Assembly: GCF_020532605.1 (NCBI RefSeq)
Contig: NZ_JAJATW010000003.1
Coordinates: 1 to 64,000, forward strand
Direction of reading: 5' to 3'
Source: Marinomonas algarum
GTDB taxonomy: Bacteria > Pseudomonadota > Gammaproteobacteria > Pseudomonadales > Marinomonadaceae
DNA length: 64,000 nucleotides
Positions 17,528 to 27,647 of the stretch are shown here, piece by piece (the first letter of the stretch is position 1; each line of letters begins with the position of its first letter). Below the pieces are notes generated by a model. That model was not told the origin of the DNA, did not search any database, and was given only the letters and a program-made list of their open reading frames with translations. Position numbers and translations under genes: made by a program.

Positions 17528-19123
17528 TTAGAACTGGTTCATTGTGTTGTCTTTACCAGAAGCTTTCAGAGCTTGCGCACCTGAGAAGTATTCTTTGTGA
17601 TCATCACCCATGTTAGAACCAGACATGTCTTGGTGTTTAACACAAGCTAAACCTTGACGGATCTCTTTACGCTGAACTTCTTTTACGTAGCCTAGCATGC
17701 CCATTTCGCCGAAGTAATCTTTTGCTAGGTTGTCAGTAGACAAAGCAGCAGTGTGGTACGTTGGCAAAGTGATCAAGTGGTGGAAGATACCCGCTTGCGC
17801 TGCTGCATCTCGTTGGAAGCAACGGATACGCTCATCCGCTTCAGCTGACAATTCAGTGTCATCGTATTCACTAGACATCAAGTCAGCACGGTTGTAAGCA
17901 GAAACATCTTTACCTTCTTCAGCCCAAGCATCAAATGCTTGTTGACGGAAGTTTAATGTCCAGTTGAAGGATGGGCTGTTGTTGTAAACAAGTTTCGCAT
18001 TTGGCGCTGCTTCGCGGATACGAGAAACGATAGACGCGATTTGGCCAATGTGTGGTTTCTCAGTTTCGATCCACAATAGATCAGCACCGTTTTGCAATGA
18101 GTTGATGCAATCCATTACAACACGGTCTTCACCAGTATCAGGCTTGAAGCGAACCAAACCATTTGGCAAACGTGTTGGCTTGATCAAACGATCACCTTGT
18201 TTAATCATCATGTCGCCTGATTTCATTTGATCAAGAGAAGTTACTGTCTCGCCGTCAATGAAAGCATTGTACTGGTCTGCAAGATCACCAGGAGTTTGAG
18301 ATACTGGGATTTTTTGAGTCAAGCCAGCACCCAAGGAGTCAGTACGAGCAACGATAACACCGTCATCAACACCCAACTCTAGGAAAGCGTAACGAACTGC
18401 ATTGATTTTCGCTAAGAAATCTTCATGTGGAACGGTTACTTTACCGTCTTGGTGGCCACACTGTTTCGCATCAGATACTTGGTTTTCGATTTGGATACAG
18501 CAAGCACCCGCTTCAATCATTTTCTTAGAAAGCAAGTAAGTAGCTTCTTCGTTACCAAAACCAGCATCGATGTCAGCGATGATTGGCACAACATGTGTTT
18601 CAAAGTTGTCGATACTCTCTTGAGCTGCTTGTTCAGCCGCTTTATCACCCGCTTCACGAGCATCATCTAACGCTTTGAACAAGTGTTGTAGTTCACGAGC
18701 ATCGGCTTGCTTCAAGAAGGTGTATAGCTCTTCAATCAACTCTGGAACAGATGTTTTTTCATGCATAGACTGATCTGGAAGAGGACCAAACTCAGAACGC
18801 ATTGCGGCTACCATCCAACCAGATAGGTATAGGTAACGGCTGCGAGTTGAACCAAAATGTTTTTTGATAGCGATCATTTTTTGTTGACCAACAAAACCGT
18901 GCCAGCAGCCCAAAGACTGAGTGTAGTTTGCTGTGTCAGCGTCATAGTTTGCCATGTCTTCACGCATGATTTTTGCAGTGTACTTAGCAATATCTAGACC
19001 GGTGTTAAAGCGGTTTTGAAGCTGCATTCTTGCAACGTATTCTGGGTTAATCGCCGCCCAGCTTGTGCCTTGTTGCTTGATTGTTTCGCCAGCTTGTTGT
19101 GCTTTATTTTTGTAAGTTTCCAT
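17528..19123 (-). CDS. aceA: Isocitrate lyase
   Basis: A 531-residue isocitrate lyase of the longer type known from Pseudomonas. It cleaves isocitrate to glyoxylate and succinate, the first step of the glyoxylate shunt. The catalytic loop KQCGHQDGK places the active-site cysteine at Cys222. Metal and substrate motifs PIIADIDAGFGNEEAT, CIQIENQ and VARTDSLGA are intact. The next gene upstream on the same strand is glcB, 68 bp away, so the two shunt enzymes are neighbours. A divergent ScfR/RamB-type regulator beyond glcB is the likely controller. A terminator follows. Confidence 0.96.
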   Translation of the reverse strand: METYKNKAQQAGETIKQQGTSWAAINPEYVARMQLQNRFNTGLDIAKYTAKIMREDMANYDADTANYTQSLGCWHGFVGQQKMIAIKKHFGSTRSRYLYLSGWMVAAMRSEFGPLPDQSMHEKTSVPELIEELYTFLKQADARELQHLFKALDDAREAGDKAAEQAAQESIDNFETHVVPIIADIDAGFGNEEATYLLSKKMIEAGACCIQIENQVSDAKQCGHQDGKVTVPHEDFLAKINAVRYAFLELGVDDGVIVARTDSLGAGLTQKIPVSQTPGDLADQYNAFIDGETVTSLDQMKSGDMMIKQGDRLIKPTRLPNGLVRFKPDTGEDRVVMDCINSLQNGADLLWIETEKPHIGQIASIVSRIREAAPNAKLVYNNSPSFNWTLNFRQQAFDAWAEEGKDVSAYNRADLMSSEYDDTELSAEADERIRCFQRDAAAQAGIFHHLITLPTYHTAALSTDNLAKDYFGEMGMLGYVKEVQRKEIRQGLACVKHQDMSGSNMGDDHKEYFSGAQALKASGKDNTMNQF

Positions 19124-19191
19124 TCTCTTTCTCGCTCTTTTTTGGTTGTATCAATCGGTTATTTACACATGCTATTTACAGAAAATAGCGA

Positions 19192-21360
19192 TTAAGCTTG
19201 TTTTACTTTTACTCGGTAGGCATGAAGCAATGGTTCGGTGTAGCCATTTACTTGCACAACCCCTTTAAAAATCAGATCTTGCGCTGCTTTAAACGCAAAG
19301 CTATCTGAATTTGACGCCATAGGTTGGTAGCCTGCGGTGTCTTTGTTCTGTTCATCAACGACTTTCGCCATACGTTCCATAACGGTGTCTATCTGTTCTT
19401 TAGTACACAGCCCATGCAGCAACCAGTTTGCTAAATGCTGACTGGAAATTCGCAGTGTCGCTCGGTCTTCCATTAGGCCAACGTTGTTAATGTCAGGCAC
19501 TTTAGAACAACCAACGCCATCTTCTACCCAGCGAACAACATAGCCCAATAAACCTTGAACGTTGTTTTCAATTTCACGCTCAATCACCTGGCTCGACAAA
19601 GTCATATTGCTAGGAATAGTAGGAATCGTTAGCAAGTCAGTTAAGTTCGCTTGCGGACGCGCTTTTAGCTTATCCTGCACATCAAAAACATTGACTTGGT
19701 GATAATGCAGAGCGTGCAGTGTGGCCGCTGTTGGCGATGGTACCCAAGCAGTGTTTGCACCGGCTTTTGGATGACCAATTTTTGCTTCCATCATCGCGGC
19801 CATGTCATCTGGCATCGCCCACATACCTTTACCTATTTGCGCCTTACCTGGTAGACCACAACGTAAGCCGATATCAACATTTCGATTCTCGTAAGCTTGA
19901 ATCCATGGCTGTGTTTTAATCTGATCTTTCGGTAAAAATGGGCCCGCTTGCATGCTCGTGTGAATTTCGTCACCCGTACGGTCTAGGAAACCCGTGTTAA
20001 TAAAGAACACACGAGATTTTGCCTGACGAATACACTCTTTTAGGTTAACGGTGGTACGACGCTCCTCATCCATGATGCCAATTTTGATGGTATCTTGAGC
20101 AAGGCCTAACATTTCTTCTACACGGCTAAACAGTTTACAGCTAAAAGCCACTTCATCTGGTCCGTGCATTTTAGGTTTCACAACGTAGATACTACCAGTA
20201 CGAGTATTACGTAGCCCTTCAGTACGTTGAAGATCTAAGGCACCAATTAACACGGTAACCACAGCATCCATGATGCCTTCAGGCACAAGGGCACCGGACG
20301 CGTCTCTCATTAGATCGCTGTCCATTAGGTGGCCAACGTTACGTACCAGTAGAAGAGAGCGACCGTGCAGACGGTATTCGTTATTGTGTAAATCTGTAAA
20401 AATACGATCGTTGTTCATGCGACGGGTGTGCGTTTTACCGCCTTTCTGGAAGCGCGCTTCCAACGTACCTTGCATCAAACCTAACCAGTTACGGTAAACT
20501 TCAATTTTGTCTTCCGCATCAACCGCGGCAACAGAATCTTCGCAGTCCATAATGGTGCTAAGAGCAGACTCAACCACAATGTCGTTGATATTGGCTTTGT
20601 CTTTTGAGCCATTTGGACCATTGCGATCAAACTGAATCTCAACATGCAAGCCATTATTTTTTAGCAAAACAGCCTCAGGTTCACTGCGTTGTCCGTTCAC
20701 ACCAACTAGTTGATTAGGCTGCTTTAGGCCGGCCTGACTGCCGTCCTCGAAGAAAGCCAACAGGTGGTTGTAATACACCATGTAGCTGCTCACATCTTGG
20801 TGAGAACCTGTTTCTAATGGAAACGTTTCATCTAGAAAAGCTTTCGCTTTGGCAATAACCGCATCACCACGAGCAGGGTTATAACCTTTGTCTGTTTCCA
20901 AACCGTCTGTTTTAGCGATTACGTCTGTACCGTAAAAGGCATCGTATAAGCTACCCCAACGAGCATTGGCGGCATTGAGAGCAAAACGAGCGTTTTTAAC
21001 AGGAACCACTAGCTGAGGGCCTGCAAGGTCAGCAATTTCAACGTCAACATTCTCAGTCGTGATCTGGAAATCGTCACCTTCTTCAACAAGGTAACCAATT
21101 TCACGTAAGAAGGCTTCGTATGCTTTAATGTTAATCGGTTGATCTTTGTTGGCTAGGTGCCAGTGATCAATCTGCTCTTGCATGCTGTCGCGAGTCGCCA
21201 GCAATTGACGATTGATTGGGGCCAGATCAGAAACAAGCTTTTCAAGATCTTGCCAGAATTTGGTTGGCTCAATGGCATGAAGGGGAAGCACTTCTTCGTT
21301 GATGAAGTTGCTAAACCCAGGGTGGATAGCACTGTTGTTGTTAGGTGAAGGCATATTCAT
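19192..21360 (-). CDS. glcB: Malate synthase G
   Basis: A 722-residue monomeric malate synthase, the same size as E. coli GlcB. It condenses glyoxylate with acetyl-CoA to malate. Recognisable parts include the N-terminal [36 protein letters not shown], the catalytic-core [48 protein letters not shown], and the catalytic-aspartate region [23 protein letters not shown]. It lies upstream of aceA on the same strand and divergent to an ScfR regulator. Ribosome site AAAGGAAAG is strong. Confidence 0.96.
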   Translation of the reverse strand: MNMPSPNNNSAIHPGFSNFINEEVLPLHAIEPTKFWQDLEKLVSDLAPINRQLLATRDSMQEQIDHWHLANKDQPINIKAYEAFLREIGYLVEEGDDFQITTENVDVEIADLAGPQLVVPVKNARFALNAANARWGSLYDAFYGTDVIAKTDGLETDKGYNPARGDAVIAKAKAFLDETFPLETGSHQDVSSYMVYYNHLLAFFEDGSQAGLKQPNQLVGVNGQRSEPEAVLLKNNGLHVEIQFDRNGPNGSKDKANINDIVVESALSTIMDCEDSVAAVDAEDKIEVYRNWLGLMQGTLEARFQKGGKTHTRRMNNDRIFTDLHNNEYRLHGRSLLLVRNVGHLMDSDLMRDASGALVPEGIMDAVVTVLIGALDLQRTEGLRNTRTGSIYVVKPKMHGPDEVAFSCKLFSRVEEMLGLAQDTIKIGIMDEERRTTVNLKECIRQAKSRVFFINTGFLDRTGDEIHTSMQAGPFLPKDQIKTQPWIQAYENRNVDIGLRCGLPGKAQIGKGMWAMPDDMAAMMEAKIGHPKAGANTAWVPSPTAATLHALHYHQVNVFDVQDKLKARPQANLTDLLTIPTIPSNMTLSSQVIEREIENNVQGLLGYVVRWVEDGVGCSKVPDINNVGLMEDRATLRISSQHLANWLLHGLCTKEQIDTVMERMAKVVDEQNKDTAGYQPMASNSDSFAFKAAQDLIFKGVVQVNGYTEPLLHAYRVKVKQA

Positions 21361-21471
21361 CTCGCTTTCCTTTTCTAGTGAGCTTTATTCTTATCTTTAT
21401 TTTGTAGCCAGAGAAAAGTTATTAAGAACTCTTCCCCGATTGCTTGATAAACAGCTTACGCCCAACTAAGA

Positions 21472-21503
21472 TGAAATTTCACAATAAGAATTACACAGTG
21501 TAA
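21472..21503. promoter_or_regulatory. Two palindromes in the glcB / regulator divergent region
   Basis: TGAAATTTCA (21472-21481) is a perfect 10-bp palindrome. TTACACAGTGTAA (21491-21503) is a 13-bp palindrome with one central base, 11 bp before the regulator's ATG. They are candidate operators for autoregulation by the ScfR protein; binding is inferred from position only. Confidence 0.45.
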
Positions 21504-21514
21504 ATTTTACAAAA

Positions 21515-23041
21515 ATGAAAAACAAAAACAGCTTAAATCGCAAAGCTCATTTTTTGGGCACTAAGATCCGCAACCTCCGTAAACGCAACCGTTTGACGAT
21601 GGAGGACCTGTCCTCACGATGCATAAAAATCGACCCAGAAAGTGCACCTTCTGTGTCTTATTTGTCGATGATTGAAAGAGGCAAACGCATTCCAAGTGAA
21701 GATGTTCTAGAGGTCATCGCGAACGTCTTCCAGAAAAAAGTGGACTGGTTTCTCGATGATATACCTGAGGAAGACGCCATCGTTCCGTCAAAAGGCTCTG
21801 GTGGTGGCATCAGTGGTATGGCATTAGAGCCTAATTTTTTGTTCTCAAAAGATATATTACAGATTGCTATTCCTGAAATGTTGTCACAGACCGGCACAAG
21901 TGGTCGTCAGTTTGCACATCTGCTCATCCGAGCCCACCAAGAGCACCACCAGAACCATTTTCCAGATCTGGAGCGCGCTGCGGAAGAAGTAGGGCTAAAA
22001 CGCTTACCCTTAAGCCTAGAAGACCTTGTTGCCATCACCAAACAAATGGGATTACAAATCAAATGGTTTAGAAAAACACCCGCTGCTGTGATCAAAGAAA
22101 TTGGCGCCAACCAAAATAATGTGGTGACCTCGTTCTTTGATCCACCTAACACGATCTATATTAATCAGATCATGAAAGCGCAACCTCACCGTTTAAAATA
22201 CAACTTAGCGGTTCACATTGGTCATACCGTATTACATGACAAGGATGGTGCGAAAAACATTCTTGTCACTGGACGAAACGAGATCTCACCGCTGCAAGCC
22301 AAAAGCGACCCTATTCAGTCATCGGGTATGGATGCTCAAGATATCTTATATGCTTGGAGAGACTTTGAGTGTAGCTTTTTTGCCGGCGCCCTACTGTGCC
22401 CTAAAGTGCCTTTTCGACAAATGCTCGATCGTAACGGTTATGAAATCAATACGGCCCAACTCGCTGGTGTCTCTGAATCCGTTGCCATGCGACGTATGAC
22501 AGCGGCGTCTCCCTATCCTCACTGGCACTATTTTGATGCCTATGCACCAGGTAAACTCAAAGCCGTGTATCGTGGAAACGGTATCCCCTTACCCTGGGGC
22601 AATATGAGCTTAGTAGAAGACCCCTGCCATCACTGGGCCGTCTTCCGTAAAATCAACGAACAAAGCTCTGGTTCATCCGCTCAGATATCGATCTTAAACG
22701 TTGCCGACGAACCGCGTATTTATGCATGTGAATCCATTAAGGTGGCAGATCTAGCAGGAAACAGCCATGTCATTTGCTCCGGTATTGACCTTAATCCTGC
22801 CATCGCGGCACAAGGGCGGGATGCCATTGCCATCGCCAATGACCTTAAACAAGCTTGTGTTTCTGGCGGCGGTTCCTCCCATATCCCCAAGAGCATTAAG
22901 AAAGACCTAATGAGTGTCGCCAAGATACTCAATATCAATTGGGTTGAACGAGGAATAGAAAGCGACGCGAGGTTAATTTGCTCTCGAGGTGCCGTTTGCC
23001 CACGATCACCCAGTTGCTATAAACAATGCGGCCATCATTAG
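21515..23041 (+). CDS. ScfR/RamB-type XRE regulator of acetate or short-chain fatty acid metabolism
   Basis: A 508-residue regulator. An XRE helix-turn-helix covers about residues 12-75 (LGTKIRNLRKRNRLTMEDLSSRC through MIERGKRIPSEDVLEVIANVF). An IrrE/ImmA-like DUF955 region lies mid-protein, with KYNLAVHIGHTVLHDKDG in place of the HExxH metallopeptidase motif. A C-terminal short-chain-fatty-acid-regulator domain follows and ends with several cysteines (CSRGAVCPRSPSCYKQCGHH). Relatives such as RamB control isocitrate lyase and acetate genes. Divergent position next to glcB-aceA fits that role here. No strong ribosome site precedes the ATG. The direction of control, activator or repressor, is unknown. 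Confidence 0.82.
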   Translation: MKNKNSLNRKAHFLGTKIRNLRKRNRLTMEDLSSRCIKIDPESAPSVSYLSMIERGKRIPSEDVLEVIANVFQKKVDWFLDDIPEEDAIVPSKGSGGGISGMALEPNFLFSKDILQIAIPEMLSQTGTSGRQFAHLLIRAHQEHHQNHFPDLERAAEEVGLKRLPLSLEDLVAITKQMGLQIKWFRKTPAAVIKEIGANQNNVVTSFFDPPNTIYINQIMKAQPHRLKYNLAVHIGHTVLHDKDGAKNILVTGRNEISPLQAKSDPIQSSGMDAQDILYAWRDFECSFFAGALLCPKVPFRQMLDRNGYEINTAQLAGVSESVAMRRMTAASPYPHWHYFDAYAPGKLKAVYRGNGIPLPWGNMSLVEDPCHHWAVFRKINEQSSGSSAQISILNVADEPRIYACESIKVADLAGNSHVICSGIDLNPAIAAQGRDAIAIANDLKQACVSGGGSSHIPKSIKKDLMSVAKILNINWVERGIESDARLICSRGAVCPRSPSCYKQCGHH

Positions 23042-23190
23042 TCGCTAATATCAGGTAAGAAACGAAGCAAGAACGAAACAACTTGACAACTTTTACAGGA
23101 AAATGCCGATTATACGTAATCAGGTCTATCGGAACGGCCAAACACGTATTAAAATTGGCATAAATTCCCTCCCTTTAGTAAGGATCTTTC

Positions 23191-24405
23191 ATGACTTTGT
23201 CGACCGGTAAGCCAACTAACGTCGTAGTGGTTAGTAACTCTTCCGATAATCCATTTGCTATTGATATTGCCTATGCCATGGGTCAATACGATGACATCGC
23301 TGATTTAATTAGCATGAAGCAATTCATGAACTCTGAATTTTGCCCTCGTTTTATTTCAGACGAGGCTGATTTCGATAACATTGGTCGCAAACTTAAGGGT
23401 AAGGCGGTCATCATTGTCAGTACTGGCAGTCACGTTAAAAGCCGTCAAGAACTTGCCATGTCAAACTTAATCATTGCGCGTGCAGCAAAAGAAAATGGGG
23501 CGGAACGCGTTATTCTTGTTGAGCCTGATTTGTTTTACAGTGCACAAGACCGCGGCCCTCACCTTGACCTTGGTGAAACCAGCTTCGAACGCGATGTAAA
23601 AGATGTGAAGAAGTTTGATGGTCAGCCTTTTACCGCCAAACTGTACGCTCAGCTGTTGAAGCTATCCGGTGTGGATACCGTTATGACGATTCACAACCAC
23701 TCTGATTCCGTGCAGAAAATGTTTAACGAAGTGTTTGAAGGTGATTTCCATAACCTTATCCCTTATGAAATTTATGCGCACTATTTACTAAACTCCAATA
23801 TTTTGGACTACGGTGAAGACGGTGAAGGTCTTGTACTGTGTGCACCAGACAAGGGTGCTCGCGATTTCGTTAAAGAAATGTTTAATACGCTTGGTCTAAC
23901 CAAAGCCAAATTCATCATGCTTGATAAAGAGCGTACCGATGAGCGTAAAGTTGAAATTACGCTACACAGAGAAAGTGAGCACACCTTTGATGGTTTAGAT
24001 GGCGCGAGTATCGTGTTGTTTGACGACATGGTTCGTACCGGTTCAACGGTCGTAAAATCTTGCCAGTTCTTGCAGCAGATCAATCCAAAACGCATGGTCT
24101 TTGCCGTGTCACATTTTTATGCAAGCGATGAAGGCCGCGAACGTATGGCACACCCAGCGTTAGGCGAGATTCTTACTTTGAACACTCTGCCGACTATTCT
24201 CAATCGTGATGAACAAGGCCGTCTACGTAAGAAGATGGTTGTTCTTAAGATAGAGAAATGGCTGGCTCAAGAGTTATGCAACATTCTTGAATTGCCTCAA
24301 ACCCAAGAAGCCAATCCATACAAGATCGATATGTCTTCTAAAAACCCTCGCTTTAAACGCAAAATTTGGTTTAGTGAAGAGTTATCTGAGCTTCAAGGTC
24401 ACTAA
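23191..24405 (+). CDS. Divergent ribose-phosphate pyrophosphokinase (PRPP synthetase) homologue
   Basis: A 404-residue protein, longer than the usual 310-320 of bacterial Prs. Despite weak overall similarity, the Prs landmarks appear in order: FYSAQDRGPH near residues 115-124 (compare YARQDR), TIHNHSDSVQ near 166 (compare the D-x-H metal site), APDKGARDF near 218 (compare SPDxGG), LDKERTDERK near 244 (compare the catalytic DKRR loop), and the PRPP motif VLFDDMVRTGST at 275-286. It probably makes PRPP or a related sugar diphosphate. It is monocistronic with a clear ATG and AAGGATC before it, and is followed by a strong terminator. A phosphoribosyltransferase role is the alternative. Confidence 0.7.
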   Translation: MTLSTGKPTNVVVVSNSSDNPFAIDIAYAMGQYDDIADLISMKQFMNSEFCPRFISDEADFDNIGRKLKGKAVIIVSTGSHVKSRQELAMSNLIIARAAKENGAERVILVEPDLFYSAQDRGPHLDLGETSFERDVKDVKKFDGQPFTAKLYAQLLKLSGVDTVMTIHNHSDSVQKMFNEVFEGDFHNLIPYEIYAHYLLNSNILDYGEDGEGLVLCAPDKGARDFVKEMFNTLGLTKAKFIMLDKERTDERKVEITLHRESEHTFDGLDGASIVLFDDMVRTGSTVVKSCQFLQQINPKRMVFAVSHFYASDEGRERMAHPALGEILTLNTLPTILNRDEQGRLRKKMVVLKIEKWLAQELCNILELPQTQEANPYKIDMSSKNPRFKRKIWFSEELSELQGH

Positions 24406-24458
24406 TGTCATAAATTGGCTCTATTGATTCTCTTCGAATTAGTGAGCTGCTTTAATGA

Positions 24459-24496
24459 AAAAAAGACCCAACATATCAGTATGTTGGGTCTTTTTT
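24459..24496. terminator. Strong bidirectional terminator
   Basis: A 17-bp perfect stem (24459-24475 against 24480-24496) with a TCAG loop, GC-rich core GACCCAACATA and flanking A and T runs. It separates the convergent PRPP-synthetase-like gene and the gene at 24517-25104 and can serve both. Confidence 0.9.
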
Positions 24497-24516
24497 CTTG
24501 ATGCATTTTGCTGTGA

Positions 24517-25104
24517 TCATGCGTGAAAATTAAGCAGTAATAAGTCTTTGATCTTACGATCGACTTCGGCAACACCCGCCGCATCAAAATCCGCTTTTTC
24601 AACGTCATAGAGGAAGGGCTTCAACTCACGCAGTTTCTTAATAGCTTGCGGGTCTTCGGCCAACAACACAGCCGTATAAGAAAACGCATCATAAAAGGCG
24701 AATGCCTCTTCACGTAGCGCGTTTAAGTATGAGTCAACGGCCTCATCGCCAAAGACTTGCTTTATGGCGGTAACAGCACCAAAAACAGCAGCGCCTTCAC
24801 ACAGAACCAGCGTCTCTTTGCTGCCAATTCCAACCGGAAACTGACCACGTACTAACTCTTGCATCACGTCTGCTAACATCATGACGTCATTAGTGAATAT
24901 TTTGTCTGGCATTTGAATCTGATAACGGAAAGGTTCATCTGGGAATGAAAAGACGGCTCCCGGTTTACTTATGTCATCACGAACAACAAAACCATCAAAC
25001 TTTGCCTCATTCGCTGCTGGGCCGAAAAGAAATTCAACCGCTGGCAACCAAGCCGAGCGAAGCTTGTCTAGCTTACTAACCTCTGCTAAGTGAGTGTCTG
25101 TCAC
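24517..25104 (-). CDS. Unrecognised cytoplasmic protein
   Basis: A 195-residue protein that I do not recognise. It has no signal peptide or membrane segment. The composition is acidic and largely helical, with an early LPAVEFLFGPAANEAKF stretch, a central GIGSKETLVLCEGAAVFGAVTAI segment, and a C-terminal ADFDAAGVAEVDRKIKDLLL. No cysteine pairs or catalytic motif stand out. Translation likely starts at GTG 25104 with AAGGATGAG just before it. It converges on the PRPP-synthetase-like gene through a shared terminator and is divergent from the GGDEF-EAL gene, with 338 bp between them. Codon use looks like that of its neighbours. Confidence 0.7.
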   Translation of the reverse strand: MTDTHLAEVSKLDKLRSAWLPAVEFLFGPAANEAKFDGFVVRDDISKPGAVFSFPDEPFRYQIQMPDKIFTNDVMMLADVMQELVRGQFPVGIGSKETLVLCEGAAVFGAVTAIKQVFGDEAVDSYLNALREEAFAFYDAFSYTAVLLAEDPQAIKKLRELKPFLYDVEKADFDAAGVAEVDRKIKDLLLLNFHA

Positions 25105-25442
25105 AATCTCATCCTTATCTTTTCTAAAAAGAAGTCACATGCCCTATGGGAAACATAGGTGCTTTTTTGATGGGAGAAACCTTATCATAATGAAAGAAGT
25201 CAAACAGTCATCCACCATCAAAAACTCCCTAAATATACGCCTGTAGAGCCTGACTCAGATCAACTGAACAAAAAGTCAGCTTAAACAAAGTAAAAAATTG
25301 ATGGCTTTGTCTTAACAAAAGTACAAACAAATAAGTGATATAACCTTTTACTTAATTGCAACGGTAAGTTACTTTTGTTGATTATGATGTGTATTTTTCT
25401 TCATCGTCGGTCACGTTTAACTCGCGACAAAGGATTGTTTAA
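25105..25442. other. Divergent intergenic region
   Basis: 338 bp, AT-rich, holding the leaders of the two flanking genes. A short hairpin (CCTATG, CATAGG around 25143-25161) followed by a T run is visible. Nothing else could be assigned. Confidence 0.4.
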
Positions 25443-27647
25443 TTGAAAAATATTGAGTTAAAGTCGTATTACGCTTTTATAGTTTCTGTTGTCTCTTTTG
25501 TCATTATTCTTTCTTTGGGCGTCTCTTGGGCACAATCTAATCACCAAGCGATGGTTCGTCAGCAAGAGTTCTTGTTAAGCAGCATTTCTCGAACACAAGC
25601 ATCGATTTTAGAAAGACGTCTTTCTGCTGCATTCACATCAGCGCAAATACTCGCCTATGAAGTGGAACAAAAACAAGGTGAAACAGGTTGGTTTGATATT
25701 TATGCCGAGAAACTCATCGAGTCAATCGGCGGTATCGAAAGCCTTCAGCTTGCCCCCAACGGCATCATTTCCAATATCTACCCTCTTGAAGGGAATGAAG
25801 CCGCTCAAGGTTTGGATATTATTACAGGGCCGGCGTTTAAAAAAGAGGCCTCTCTCTCTATCAAAAATCGCAGTATGTTCATTATCGGCCCTGTTGCCTT
25901 GGTACAAGGTGGTGTTGCCGTCGTCAGTCGAACCCCTGTTTTTCTTAACAGGGACACAGATCAAGAACGGTTTTGGGGGTTTGCGTCAGCCGTCGTTTAT
26001 TTAGACAACTTATTAAACGCAACTCAATTAAGACAACTAGAGAATGAAGATTATCAGTTCAAACTGACCCGTAAACACGCAGCAACACGTGAAGAGATTA
26101 CTCTTTCTTCCTCCTCAAGACCGCTTGCCAAAGTGTCTGCTTCCACCAGTTTGATGCTTCCAGTGGGGACTTGGACGTTAAGTATCAGTCAACAATCCAA
26201 TACAGATTTACCTCTGGGACAATTAAGAGGAATGGGAATATTACTTTCTGTTCTGATCGCCTTGTTACTGTCAATTTCCTTATACGCTATTTTAATTCAG
26301 CCCTTAAAACTACGCACTCAAGTCAAAAATAAAACAGCAGAGTTACAAGAACTCGCCTATAAAGACCCCTTGACTGGGTTAAAAAATCGCCGATTTCTTC
26401 AAGACAGTCTGGCTGGCATTCTAGACAACAACAAAAAACGTAAGCGAATGTCTGCCTTTATTTACTTTGATCTAGACAATTTCAAACGCATTAACGACAC
26501 CATAGGTCACGATGTAGGCGATCAAATATTAATTATCGTTGGCAAACGGCTTAATGCGATTAAGGGACCACTGGATCTTGTTGTGCGACTTGGTGGAGAT
26601 GAGTTTGGTATTTTGCTTGGCGACATAACCAATCCAGAGCAAGCCAGTGATCATGCAATAAAAATTCTTAACAGCGTTCGTGAACCCGCCTGTCTTGACC
26701 AGAAAAAGTATTCGTTAAGCACTTCTCTAGGCATTGCCATGATCCCCGAACATGGAAGTGACCTTGTGACCATTATGCAAAACGCTGACATGGCACTGTA
26801 TCAGGCAAAATTGTCCGGTAAAAATCAGTATGCTTTTTATACTGAAGCAATGAAAATAGATACTCACGCGCTTATTGAGGCGGAAAACGATTTGGTATTG
26901 GCATTAGAGCGTAACGAGTTTGAAGTGTACTTTCAGCCTCAATTTAACCTACATACCGACGAAATTTTTGCCGCAGAAGCTTTAGTTCGTTGGAATCATC
27001 CGGAAAAAGGTTTGGTTTTTCCTAATGACTTTATCCCTATTGCAGAAAGTACCGGAAAAATTGTCGATCTAGGCTATTGGGTACTGGAAAACAGCATTGC
27101 TTACTTAGCACAGCGCAAGAAAGAGAAACGCCCCGATATCACCTTACATATTAATTTAGCCGCAGCCCAACTCGCTGACCCACACTTTGTTAGCCTGGTT
27201 GAGAATTTGTTAGAAAAGTATCAAGTACCCGCTCATCTAGTCGGCTTTGAAGTAACAGAAACGTCTATTTTAAAAGATGTGGTTCTCGCCAAGAAAATGC
27301 TTCAGTGCTTACAAGATATGGGAGTCTGTATTTCAATCGATGATTTCGGTACTGGTTACTCTTCTCTTTCTCAACTAAAAAATCTACCGGTTAATATGCT
27401 GAAGATAGACCGTAGCTTTGTGACCGATTTAGAGCACAACCCGGACGACTCTAAGATTGTTGAAGCCATTATTGCCATGGCGCACAAACTCAATGTCAAA
27501 GTATTAGCCGAAGGCATAGAAACACGCGCACAATGGCGAACATTAGAGGCCTTTCAGTGCGATTTCGGCCAAGGCTACTATGTTAGCAAACCCATCCCAG
27601 CAAAAGAGTTTAACCTTGGTAAACCGCTAATCCACTCTGATCCATAA
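25443..27647 (+). CDS. CHASE-GGDEF-EAL cyclic-di-GMP signalling protein
   Basis: A 734-residue inner-membrane sensor. A first membrane helix (about residues 11-30) is followed by a periplasmic CHASE-type sensory domain (about 70-215) and a second helix (about 262-286). The diguanylate cyclase domain has DLDNFKRINDTIGHDVGD and an intact RLGGDEFGIL. The usual inhibitory RxxD site five residues before GGDEF reads GPLD, so product inhibition may be absent. The EAL domain keeps EALVRW, HINLAAAQL, EVTETSI, DDFGTGYSS, KIDRSF, AEGIET and the final FGQGYYVSKPI, so it should be an active phosphodiesterase. The start is TTG with AAAGGA upstream. Ligand unknown. Confidence 0.9.
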   Translation: MKNIELKSYYAFIVSVVSFVIILSLGVSWAQSNHQAMVRQQEFLLSSISRTQASILERRLSAAFTSAQILAYEVEQKQGETGWFDIYAEKLIESIGGIESLQLAPNGIISNIYPLEGNEAAQGLDIITGPAFKKEASLSIKNRSMFIIGPVALVQGGVAVVSRTPVFLNRDTDQERFWGFASAVVYLDNLLNATQLRQLENEDYQFKLTRKHAATREEITLSSSSRPLAKVSASTSLMLPVGTWTLSISQQSNTDLPLGQLRGMGILLSVLIALLLSISLYAILIQPLKLRTQVKNKTAELQELAYKDPLTGLKNRRFLQDSLAGILDNNKKRKRMSAFIYFDLDNFKRINDTIGHDVGDQILIIVGKRLNAIKGPLDLVVRLGGDEFGILLGDITNPEQASDHAIKILNSVREPACLDQKKYSLSTSLGIAMIPEHGSDLVTIMQNADMALYQAKLSGKNQYAFYTEAMKIDTHALIEAENDLVLALERNEFEVYFQPQFNLHTDEIFAAEALVRWNHPEKGLVFPNDFIPIAESTGKIVDLGYWVLENSIAYLAQRKKEKRPDITLHINLAAAQLADPHFVSLVENLLEKYQVPAHLVGFEVTETSILKDVVLAKKMLQCLQDMGVCISIDDFGTGYSSLSQLKNLPVNMLKIDRSFVTDLEHNPDDSKIVEAIIAMAHKLNVKVLAEGIETRAQWRTLEAFQCDFGQGYYVSKPIPAKEFNLGKPLIHSDP

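Noticed and set aside
24408..24608. Minus-strand frame overlapping the terminator at 24459-24496.
   Set aside because: It runs through a strong hairpin and overlaps the coding end of the 24517-25104 gene.
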